DNA from: Acridotheres tristis
Taxonomy: Eukaryota; Chordata; Aves; Passeriformes; Sturnidae
Length of the DNA: 64,000 nucleotides
Reading direction: 5' to 3'
NCBI GenBank assembly: GCA_037013685.1
Contig: CM072899.1
Span: forward strand, 3,279,479-3,343,478
The position numbers were made by a program, and so were the translations under genes. Position 1 is the stretch's first letter, and each line of letters starts with the position of its first letter. Shown here one piece after another: positions 25,872 to 35,324 of the stretch. The notes under the pieces are model-generated. The model saw only the letters and a program-made list of their open reading frames with translations. It was not told the DNA's origin and searched no databases.

Positions 25872-28800
25872 CATCCTAGACCCAGCCATGTCAACAGAGT
25901 TTTTAGAAAAAAAATATTTCTGTCCACCTTCCAACACTTTTCCACTTAAAATATAGCATTAACTCTATTATTATCATTACTTTGCTAATTTTTCAAATTA
26001 TATTTTCCTTGTGTTTTTATGTGGTATCCTGGTTAGCAAATTAATTTCTTCTTCAAAACAGCTTATTTCATCATTTCAATAAATCTTTAAAGAAAAAAAT
26101 GTGCAGAAAATATACATTAGAAATTCTAAAAAAACCCATGGAGAATATTTCCTCATAATGATCTGTTTCTAATTTATTACAGTGACAACAAACTTGACAT
26201 TTCAGGGAGTTCTCAGAAAATTTAGCTTTTATTTTTTCAGTCAGATCAAGTATTTATATTAAAAACTATTTTGCTAAGAGGCTCACATTCTGTCACTAAC
26301 AAATGGAGCAGAGCCTGCCAAAATAGAAAGATACAACTTTTCTTCCCTTTGGAACATTTGTCAAAGTGCAGAAGAGATCTTAGAAACACCAAGTAGACTT
26401 TTAAAGCAAATGTCTAAAATGTTAATGAGATTTCAGAGCATACTTAATATTGCAAAACCACAAAGGGGAAAAAAAATAAGAAAGAAAAAAAAAAGAAGAA
26501 AGGAGCTGGAAGCTGCCTAGATCACGACATCTGAAACACAAAAAAAAGGCTGAAAGTGAAATAGTTATGAGAGCTCCACAAAACGTTTTTCATTGGGGAG
26601 ATAGCTCTGGAGATGAATATTTGAGGTGTCAGTGGGGGGATGTGGAGCAGTGTCCTGTGCAGTAGGAATGCCCTCAGCTCTGTGCTGTTCACAGCACAAA
26701 CGTGGATTTAAAATCTCCTGACCCTCCACATCATCACACAAACAGGAAAAAATAAACCAGCCCTTGAGGGAAGGCCTTGAGGGTCTCTGAACTCACTCAG
26801 CCACCAACATTTCTTTTATCTAAAGAAACTCAGAGCTCAGAGCAGGACTCTGCTCATGCAAAGAGGAAGAGTCTTCATACCTTCGAGTGTGGCTGGGTTT
26901 TGTTTTAAAGAGAAAAAAGCCCAAAACTTTCTTGTGTTTAAAAAAAAAGTACCTTTTGTCTCTGAACAGCAAACCTGAGGATGTTTAACAGCTGGGATGT
27001 GCCTTCTTTCCTGCTCTAAACTGAGTGTCTGGAGTTCCAAACACACACAGCTCCCACCGTGTTGAATTCAGAGTAAATACTGATGCATATTAATGAGGAG
27101 AACAATGGTCTGACCTGGTGCAACCTCACAAATTCTCTACCCACAGCTTCAGTTTATCCCAAACCCCTTAACTACAAGAAATAAAGAAACAACTCTTTGA
27201 AATCTGTGCTCACCAAGTACTGGAACTCCCTTTTTAAAGACTTTTGTTTAAAAGCAATATAAACTGCACAGAAGATCCAAAAATTGAAAGGCTGCCTTAA
27301 GCCACCACCATTTTCCAAAACAACTTGACTATCAGAAAAAGAGAATAAAATAAAAAAATGCAGCCAAAAGTTCCATTAGGATCAAATTAGAGGTGCTTGA
27401 GCCCAGAGCAATCAGCTGGGGATGCTCATCTTGCACAGAAAGTGGCAGGGGCTGTTTGCAGGGATTCTCTCCCAGCTCCTGGCAAGCAGTGATTTAGAAA
27501 CTTCTGGAGACAGAGGTCAGTACCCAGAGCTGGATTTATTGCCCCAAGATGCTCCATGCCCTACCTGAAGCCACAGGTAGCTCTGGGCTCTGCATCATCC
27601 TGCTGTAACACTCATCAGGAAAAACCAGCACCCCCCTAACCTTTTATTCTTTTCTATCCTTGGGGCCACCTGACCCAAAAAATCAGAATTTGTACTAAAC
27701 AGCTTGGGCTTTCCGTAAGATTTCTGGTTTTGAGCTGACATGTTTTAAAAAGGGATTTTTTCCTTAGTTTATACAAATGTAAGCAGAGCTGTAAATACAT
27801 AAGCAGGGTGACTGCTTACCTAAGGAATGGTGGATGATCCCAAAAGCCTGCTTGTCAAATACACCTCGTGCAAGTATTAAGAGCTGTTTATTTTGGAAAC
27901 GGAACAAAAGCATCCTGAGATAAAGCAGCGTTGCTGATGTGGAAAAAACAGAACATTCCACATCATTCACAGCCATCCTGCCAGGATGAAAAGTGAATCA
28001 GTTTCCATTCCTGTTCTTGAAAACAGGATTTTTTTTTTCTTTTCATGTTTCAACAGAGGAAGGTTGGACTTAAAAAGACTTGAGGAGATGCTTATGTGTG
28101 AGCAGACAGGGATAAATAGAGCTTCACCTCTTTTTCATGGGGCCAGACTGTCAATTAAGGGCAATCAGATTTGGCAGCTCAATACAATCCCAAACACACC
28201 TAGTGCCTGTGCAAGTGCCACCCGACAGCTCTGCAGCATCCACGTGCATGGAGAACTGGAAAACGGGAGAGGATGCCCAGCACTTTGTGTTCACCCAGCA
28301 TCTCCACTCCCTGGGACGTGGGCTGGCCCCCACCACGGCTGAACTCATCCTCCAAACCCCCACAGAATGTGCCCCTAAATTATGGCTTGTGTTTTATGTC
28401 CCACCCATCAGCAGTGAGTTAATTACAGTCTGGATTTAAACATTATCATTACTGACAACGTGCAAGATGTGTTAAAGGGGAGGAGGCATGTATGATGGCA
28501 GTTCTCTTGCTCTAAATTGTTTAAATAAGGGAGGGAAAGACAAGAAATTATATAGTGCAAAATGTGGTGTCTACATCAGAATTGGATACCTACTGCATGC
28601 TGGGGAAAGTCAAAGATGCAGCATTTGTGGCCCTATAAATTGGGTACCAAAAACGTTCTGGGATGGAGCCTCCACTGGAATTTAGAATCCCTGTTTAGTT
28701 TCCAGCAGTGGTCAGGTCTGGGCCTCAGATTTGTTCTCAAATCCCAGACTTGCTCAGAGTAAGCAACTGCTCACCAAAACTGCTCCAGTATGCAGAGAAG

Positions 28801-30937
28801 AAGAGCTCAGGAAAAGCAGAATTCAATTTCTGGCACCTCAGATAAAGATTTGTTGAATTAAAACAAGCACTTCTATTACATTAAGCCCAGCCTTCAAACA
28901 TGGCTAACTGTCCCATATCACAAAGTGGATTGTTGATAATAAAATGTACAGTAAATAATTTTAAGACTCATATATTGTAGTGTTAATAATGTAACTATTC
29001 AGACAAAGAGCAGCAAAAGTCAACATGGCTGACTGCTCAAATTCCCTAAAAAGCCCCAGAAAGAAGAGCATTATTTTATATTTTTCTCTATCCATATTAA
29101 TATAGGAATGCGTACTCAGAGCCAAAATTCTTGTGGCTCTTTCCCCTCAACTATTCCTAAATAAAATATAAACTTTTCTATTTCATGGGCTGTGTGCAGA
29201 GACGAGGAGAAGGAAGCCAGTTACGAAACAGGCTCTGATGCTGCCAGTGCTTCAAGTTTGTCTGAAGACAGCAACATTTCTGAGGCACTGAAGTGGCTCT
29301 TCAGCAGCTACACAAAACCACGTCTGGAATGTCAGGAAAGGATGCTCAAGTGCTGTCTTTCACTTCTTGCTTAGATGTTTCTTCTAAACAAGAGGGGTTT
29401 AGTGTGGGTTTTTCACACAGCTCAGGCTGTTAAGGTACCATTTATGTCTAAGAACCCATTTTTATTTCATATCCACCTTCTACTTGCACATGTAAAACCC
29501 TGAAATGTCGCTCACCTGCCAAGTCAGAGCCTGACCTTTCACAAAATACTGCCTATAAATGTCATATAAACCATTATCATTATGAACCATCTCTACTGGG
29601 CTTGATGGCTCCACCATCACACAACTGACATTTTATCTGGCCCGTGTTCCCAGCTCTTCTGTGCACCTTCTATTAATGCAAACTTTTATATCTGCCAGCA
29701 ATAAAAATAAAGGATTGAGGCAAGTTCTCTTGAAATTTAATGATAGGAGCTACATAGACAGATAAAGAAATCCGTGTAAGACAAACATAGTACAAGAAAG
29801 GTCGTAAAATGTCAAAGAAGACAGAATCTTTCAACTTTATAACTCTCTCCAGTGCTTGGCAGTAAAAGAATATTGAGAAGATCTTAACATTTTAGGTACA
29901 TTTTAAGATATTGCACATATTCTAGATGTATTAAATGTATTTGAAATATGCTCAGGACTACTGGGAGTGGTCCAGCTCATTAATTATGTGCATGAGGGAG
30001 ATCATGTTACATTGGACATTTCCTATTAACTACGAGGGAGTTGTCAGAATGACCCAGGTGATTGACATGGAGAGGGACTCGACTCTTTTTCTGCTTTACC
30101 TCATCATTTCCCCCTTTCTAAAATCAAACTGATTAAAAAAAAAAAAAATCATGTTTCTTGCAAAGACTTCATAACCCAGTGGAAAATGATGCCAACCTTT
30201 ATGGACAAAAGGCCAGGTGAAGATGAATTGCATTTGACTTTCTGTGGGAGACTGAAAACTTCACAGCAGCAGGAAAAAACTCCACAATCTGAGTGAAACC
30301 TGCAGCAAACCCCTCATTTTTGCAGCCTTTTGTGAGCTGGCATTTTTGCCTGTGCTACATCCCAAACTGACATGGCCTCACCCTTCCTTTGACAGGGGAG
30401 CAAAGCCAAATGGGAGAGCCTTAATGGCTCAGCAGTGGTCCCAGCCCAGCACTACCTCTAAGGATGAGAGAACTTACTAAATAAAAACAACCTTCCTTAG
30501 CTGGGGCAGTGTAATTTCAGCCCTGGAACCCAAACCTCTCCTCAATTACAAACCTCAGGCTTTGAAAAGAACATTAAAGGCTCATGTCGAGAGGCTGCTT
30601 TTTAGACAATTTTTTTTTTTCTAAGGGAGAACAGAAATGTGTCTCCAGTAGGGAAAGCTCCATTTGTGCCTTCTCCCATGGACAGCAGGGAGAGGGGAAC
30701 TTCAATTCCCTGCCAGCACTCCAAGCTGTAGTCTCTGCAAGGCTGCAGTGGCCTTCAAAAGCTTAAATTTATAAATAAAGTATCCATTCCTACATAAATG
30801 TCATATTAAAGTGTATCGCAGAATTCAGCACAGCATCTGCCCAGCCATGGCTCCAAATGAAAATGTTATTCCAGTTCTTGCCTGTATTTTCCATCCAAAT
30901 ATTTGTGTAGTTTCAAATAGCCCAAGGAACCGGGTCC

Positions 30938-30945
30938 TGACGTCA
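30938..30945. promoter_or_regulatory. Palindromic CRE octamer (possible CREB/ATF site)
   Basis: An exact TGACGTCA about 3.3 kb upstream of the PDZRN3 start codon. It is the second full CRE in the intergenic region. The surroundings (30930-31020) contain several CpGs, more than the neighbouring DNA. It could be a distal regulatory element; this is inference. Confidence 0.3.
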
Positions 30946-33007
30946 CCCTCGTGGAAATCAATAAAAGCTCTGCCTCTGCCTCCAGGCAGTGGCCTCGAGC
31001 ATCCTGTAGCGACCACTTTGAAATCCTAAACCCAAACCTCCATAGCAATCCTTGAAGGAATTAATTTCTTTCTATTTACAACCATCCTGAGCACATGGGG
31101 CAGTTAATGAACTCGGGTAAAGAAGGTTGCAAGATGATGGTTGGTGATTTGGAGCAGCCTGCTCAGAACCAGGTGCACTGATGGATTTCCCCATCAGAGG
31201 ACACAGCAGCAACAGCAATGAACACTCAACCCCCTTAGCTGGACTATGTGCATCCCCTGACCAGGGAGTGTGAAGTTTTATTTCATATAAAATGCCCTCG
31301 GGAAAACCAGACCCTGTGATTAGCAGGGCAGGGCTGCTGGCCCCAAGGGATGGAGGGAGGAGAAGTGGCATTGAAGGAAGGGGAATGGCGGGAGGGACAA
31401 GTGAGCAGAGATATCCTGAGGAGAAACAGATGGCAAAGAGAAGGAAGATGCAAGAGGCAGTGAAGCACAAGAAGTACGAGAATCACTAGTACAGTTTAAA
31501 CAGAATAACCCATAAGTCAGCAATGTACGTGTATTAATTAAACTTTATCACTCTGCACTGCACATAACCTTCAGATGGAGTTAACAGAAACCTACATGCA
31601 CAGTTCTCTATTACATCATCTGCTTATTTTTTTTTTTAAAAAGGAACAAATCTGTTAAAAATTCCTTAGTTAGGTATATCACCCGAAATATTGATGCACA
31701 CTCCCTTCAGCAGGGCAATGTATGCAGCCAAAAGCAACCTCAAGCTTTATGGAACATTAATAATTAGAATGAGCACTGCAGATGGAATTCAGATTTGAAA
31801 AGGGAAAAGCCTTAGCACTAAAAAATACTTGTCTGAGACTGAAACGGGAAACACAGTTGTGTAACCATGAGTCTTGCCTCCTTCTAGAGGTCACCAACAC
31901 ACAAAAAATCATCCCAGGCATTCAGAAAATCGTTTTACTGGGACATAACAGACGTACACTAAAGGTCACTTGAAGCTGAAGTTTCTTGCTGGCTTCTGCT
32001 TTGCCATAAAGCAAAACACATTAAAAGAACAATTGAGCTGCTCTGCGGCTCTGGTGCACGTGAGAATTCTGCATCACTATCCACAACGAACAAAGCTGGT
32101 CTCTTTTATTGCTTTTTTTCAGTACTTGAATATCTGCCTTGTAGGAGAAATTGCTTTTGCCTAATGCTGTGTCTGGTGCTTCAGGTGTGGTCTGGCTGGC
32201 TTTTTACAGCATATTCAGGAGTGCTTTTAAATCATCCCTGGGCAGAAATGGGTATCAAAAGTGGTGACTTTTAATGAGCTACATCACCTACCTCCAAGTG
32301 GCAGCAGCAGGGCATTAGCAGCCTGTGCAAACACAGAAAAATCTCATCCCTTTTCCATGAGGGTATGGAGAGCACTGTGCTCTGCTCCTGATGGCAGGGA
32401 AACTGAGGTTCTTGTTCATAGATCCCTTGGGGGGATTAGAGTGAAAGGACACTGAAGTATTTTTACTTGTATAAAATCTATGGCAAGTTTATTTTGGAAC
32501 AATTTGGTTGCAGTGGAAAAAGAGGTACATAGCTGTTCTGGGTATTATCTATAGAAATAGAGCAATATAAAAGTATAAAGAGATCACTTAAAAAAATAAT
32601 TAAGAAGAAAGAGAAAGAAAGGATAAGCGTAGACAGTGGAAAGATATCACCACCCGTGGATCCAGAAACAAGACTTGACTGCTGCAGCTTTGATCCCTGT
32701 TTGTCAAAGTGATGGTCCCAGTCTTCATCCCTCAGGAGTGGAGGAAATCCATGGAACATAAAGTTCCGTGGGATAACACAAGTTCAGATTCAGGTGTTAG
32801 TGCCCAGGGACCACCCCTGGAGGGGAGTTTTCCACTCTGCTACAACACTGTGGATCGTGAGTCTGGGGGCACTTTGGGAATCTTTGATGGTTTTTGGCCC
32901 CTTCTCAGACACGACTGCATAGCTGAGCCAGTTGTGCCTTCTCAGAAGGGATGAAAATGCTCAGGTCTGCCTGTGAATGCCCCATACCTCCCCAGGGAGG
33001 GCGTTTA

Positions 33008-33037
33008 CACCTGAGCCAGGTGTGTACGGGAGTACAC
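33008..33037. promoter_or_regulatory. Two adjacent inverted repeats (paired E-boxes and GTGTAC/GTACAC)
   Basis: CACCTG-AGC-CAGGTG occupies 33008-33022 and is followed at once by GTGTAC-GGGA-GTACAC at 33022-33037, sharing one base. CAGGTG/CACCTG is the E-box recognised by SNAI/ZEB zinc fingers and several bHLH factors. The pair lies about 1.2 kb upstream of the PDZRN3 ATG. Binding is not shown. Confidence 0.3.
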
Positions 33038-33481
33038 GGGCATGACAGAAAGCACTACCCACCTCCACAGGGTCTGTTTCCTACTGCTCTTCTCCCCTGT
33101 CTCACCCAAAACCCGTCTTGTTGCCAAACAAACGTTGATTTGTCGTGGTCATCCTCTGGCGGTGGGTGTCCATCCCCGCTGTATCTGGGCTCTTAGAAAG
33201 GCAGATAAAGGACTTTGCCACCTCACACCCAAAACCTCTTCTCCACCCTTTCGGCTGGGGGTGCAAACCTGGCCTCAGCAAAGCACCCTGTTGAGTTTAC
33301 AAATCATTAACCCTTAAGGTTCCAGTCCCTCACACACCGGCAGATTGTTCTGTTTGTACTTTTTCCCGTCGGCAACGTAAGAATTCTCACCAGAGGGCTG
33401 AGTAGCCAGCCCAATTTCGAGTCAGCTTGTCCAGACCTGACCCAAGGGGCGACTCCATGAGCGCCCTTTCCAAAAGCCATC

Positions 33482-33605
33482 ACAGAGCCATTGGACGGTT
33501 TGGGTTGGAAAGAACCTTAAGCACCATCTGGTTCCAAACCTTTTCCCACACGCAAGGAGACACCTTCCACTACAGCAGGTAGTTCCAGGCTGTCCCTGTG
33601 CCCAG
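33482..33605 (-). mobile_element. CR1 LINE 3' fragment, truncated and diverged
   Basis: The + strand reads as the reverse complement of a CR1 3' end: GGTTTGGGTTGGAAAGAACC, then a 'CCATCTGGTTCCAAACC' segment, then GACACCTTCCACTA and an AGCAGGTAGTTCCAGGC-like run. This order is diagnostic of avian CR1 copies. The element is therefore inserted antisense to PDZRN3. Only about 125 bases remain, with the 5' part absent as is usual for CR1, so it is dead. It ends where the CpG island begins, about 630 bases upstream of the start codon. Confidence 0.85.
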
Positions 33606-33977
33606 CCGAAGTGTCCCGCATCGCTCCGAGCAATCCCTCCCGTCTGTCACCGCTGCCGGAGGCCGACACCGCTCCTTCCCCGCCCGGTCTCACCTTGTCC
33701 CACCCCGCCGCGACCCTCCCTGCTTTCCCCCCTCCCCTCCATCCGTCCCTCCTCTCCCACCGCTTCCCCATGCGCGGCCCCTTCCCCTCCCGCCGCTCTC
33801 AGCGCTGCCGCGGCCACCGCTCCGCCAGCGCGGCCCCATCACCTGCCCCTGCCGGGGGAAGGACGGGGCAGCAGCGCGGAGCCCGGCCCGCCCCTTCCCG
33901 AGACAAAGCCCCCTTGTCCGGCCGGGGGGACCCCCGGGGCTCCCGGTGGGCGGTGCCGGAGGGGCGGTGCCGGTGCC

Positions 33978-33985
33978 GGGGCGGG
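33978..33985 (+). promoter_or_regulatory. GC box (Sp1/KLF-type)
   Basis: An exact GGGGCGGG within the CpG island, about 255 bases upstream of the start codon and next to an NRF1-like TGCGCAGGCG. Assigned by motif only. Confidence 0.45.
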
Positions 33986-34162
33986 CGCTGTGCGCAGGCG
34001 GCGCCGCGGCTCCTTCGCGGGCGCTCCGGGACCGGCGGGGACGGGGCGCGGCCGCGGGCCGGGCCGGGGGCTCAGCTGCCTCTGGGGCGGCGGCGGGAGA
34101 GCCTCGTACTTATTGATTCCCGTTCTCCGCCTCTCTCCCGGCCCGTCTGCGCACTCCGGGTA

Positions 34163-34207
34163 CTTTTTCTGGGTTTTTTTTTTTGGTTTTTGGGTTTTTT
34201 TTTTCCT
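34163..34207 (+). repeat. T-rich tract interrupted by GGG/GG in the PDZRN3 5' leader
   Basis: Runs of 5-12 T are separated by GGG, GG and GGG. The tract ends with CCTTCGG, 33 bases before the start codon. It sits within otherwise extremely GC-rich DNA. Depending on where transcription starts, it is either a U-rich 5' UTR element or part of the core promoter. It is likely to be length-variable and prone to sequencing error. Confidence 0.75.
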
Positions 34208-34239
34208 TCGGTTGTTTGCGGCGGAGCGGAAGGAGGAGG

Positions 34240-34956
34240 ATGGGGTTCGAGCTGGATCGCTTCAGTGGGGAGGTGGATCCCGACTTCAAGTGCAACCTGT
34301 GCAACAAGGTGCTGGAGGACCCGCTGACCACCCCGTGCGGACACGTCTTCTGCGCGGGCTGCGTGCTGCCCTGGGTGGTGCAGCAGGGCAGCTGCCCCGT
34401 GAACTGCCAGCGCATCTCCACCAAGGAGCTCAACCACGTCCTGCCCCTCAAGAGCCTCATCCTCAAGCTGGACATCAAGTGCGACAACCACGCGCGGGGC
34501 TGCGAGGCCGTGGTGCCGCTGCAGCACCTGGGCGAGCACGCCGAGACCTGCGACTTCTCGCCGGCCAAGTGCCGCAACCGCGGCTGCCGCCAGGTGCTCA
34601 ACCTGCGCGATGTGGAAGCGCACATGCGGGAGCGCTGCGAGGCGAGGCCCGCGGGGCTGTGCGAGCAGGGCTGCGGGCTGGTGCTGACCCACGGTGAGCG
34701 CCGGGCCGGTGGCCACGGCTGCCTGCGGGCTCTGCGCGCTCACGGGGCCGCGCTGCAGGCGCGGGCGGCCGCGCTGGAGAAGGCGCTGAAGAAGGAGGCG
34801 CTGCGAGCCGGCAAGCGGGAGCAGTCGCTGCTGTCGCGGCTGGCGGCGGCACAGCTGGAGCTGCAGGTGACGGCGCTGCGCTACCAGAAGCGCTTCACGC
34901 AGTACAGCGCCCGGCTGGATGCGCTGGCCCGAGCCCGCGCAGCCTCCCCCGGAAAG
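34240..34956 (+). CDS. PDZRN3: PDZRN3 exon 1: RING finger, TRAF-like zinc fingers, coiled coil (residues 1-239)
   Basis: This is the catalytic N-terminus of an E3 ubiquitin ligase. The family acts at the membrane and cytoskeleton, where PDZRN3 is known for controlling the muscle receptor kinase MuSK at the neuromuscular junction and for Wnt/Dishevelled signalling in vessels. The RING is C3HC4: Cys18, 21, 33, His35, Cys38, 41, 52 and 56, with [10 protein letters not shown] intact, so it should bind zinc and recruit an E2. TRAF/SIAH-like zinc-binding residues follow (Cys81, 88, 104, 111, 116, His100, His128, Cys133, 141, 145). Residues about 168-230 are Ala/Leu/Lys/Glu-rich and look coiled-coil. 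The ATG has A at -3 and G at +4, and is the first in-frame ATG after a TGA at 34114-34116. The exon ends at AAG|GTAAGG, phase 0. Third codon positions are nearly all G or C, unlike exons 2-3. Confidence 0.95.
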
Positions 34957-35106
34957 GTAAGGACGGGTCCTGCGCTGCCCCGCATCCCTCGGGATGCTCC
35001 TTGTCCCGTGCGGGGCTTCTGGACATCCCATCCTGCCCCAAATCCATTCAAATATACCTGAGCTTTGGGGTTTAATAGCCGTGATACGCCGGCTTTCTAC
35101 ATTCAG

Positions 35107-35324
35107 ACAGAATATGCTTTCTGTAGGTGCGTATTTTTAGGTGTGACCGTCGTTTGCTAGCTGGACCCCATAAGGTAACTCGCACAGAAAAGTAACAAGG
35201 TCGCGGTATTGCTGAACAGAACAGAGTATGCTTTCTGTTGGTGCGTATTTGTAAGCGTGACCATCATTGCTAGCTGGACCCCGTAAGGTAACTGACACAG
35301 AAAAGTAACAAGGTCGCGGTATTG
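35107..35324. repeat. Tandem duplication of a 114-bp unit, about 90% identical
   Basis: Copy 1 is 35107-35220 and copy 2 is 35221-35324, which lacks the last nine or so bases. Both contain TATGCTTTCTGT, GCTAGCTGGACCCC, TAAGGTAACT and AAAAGTAACAAGGTCGCGG in the same order. I count about ten substitutions and one single-base indel over about 105 aligned bases, so the duplication is not recent. The unit has several CpGs although it lies outside the island. I do not recognise it as a known repeat family. It resembles a piece of an LTR or satellite more than unique intron, but that is a guess. Confidence 0.9.

Larger units (their letters stand above)
24532..33481. other. Intergenic DNA upstream of PDZRN3, no gene recognised
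   Basis: No supported gene. A 60-codon acidic/serine-rich frame at 29192-29374 follows a TGTGCAG that could be a splice acceptor, but it has no donor and no known family. An 8-bp-arm palindrome lies at 25853-25871, a TGACGTCA octamer at 30938-30945, and two adjacent inverted repeats at 33008-33037. From about 32700 rightwards CpG dinucleotides become more common, as expected at the shore of the CpG island further right. Confidence 0.65.
33600..34990 (+). promoter_or_regulatory. PDZRN3: CpG island containing the PDZRN3 promoter, 5' UTR and exon 1
   Basis: The sequence switches abruptly from AT-leaning to very GC-rich with frequent CpG and stays so until shortly after the exon 1 donor. Within it, GGGGCGGG at 33978-33985 matches the Sp1/KLF GC box, and TGCGCAGGCG at 33991-34000 is one change from an NRF1 site. 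There is no clear TATA box, which fits a CpG-island promoter with dispersed starts. The transcription start cannot be fixed; I would place it between about 33900 and 34160. G-run clusters at 33926-33985 and 34031-34096 could form G-quadruplexes. Confidence 0.8.

Noticed and set aside
29192..29374. Acidic, serine-rich 60-codon frame that could be an exon
   Set aside because: A TGTGCAG precedes it but no usable donor follows before the stop, and the peptide matches no family I recognise. Kept as noise unless transcripts are found.
34183..34239. N-terminal extension of PDZRN3 by 19 residues
   Set aside because: It would start at TTG, not ATG, inside the T/G tract. The ATG at 34240 has a good Kozak context and gives the family's conserved MGFELDRF start.
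33611..34697. Overlapping + strand frames of 235 and 238 codons in the CpG island
   Set aside because: Pro/Ala/Arg/Gly-rich translations typical of GC-rich noncoding DNA. They do not begin with ATG and run out of frame through the real exon 1.
34072..35031. 319-codon minus-strand open frame, the longest in the window
   Set aside because: It is the antisense shadow of PDZRN3 exon 1. GC-ending codons on the + strand remove stop codons from the opposite frame. Its product is low-complexity Arg/Ala/Leu and has no domain.
35187..35205. AAGTAACAAGG resembling the 3' end of small-subunit rRNA
   Set aside because: Only about nine bases match and none of the flanking rRNA helix sequence is present. 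Taken as coincidence, although it recurs in the second copy of the duplication.
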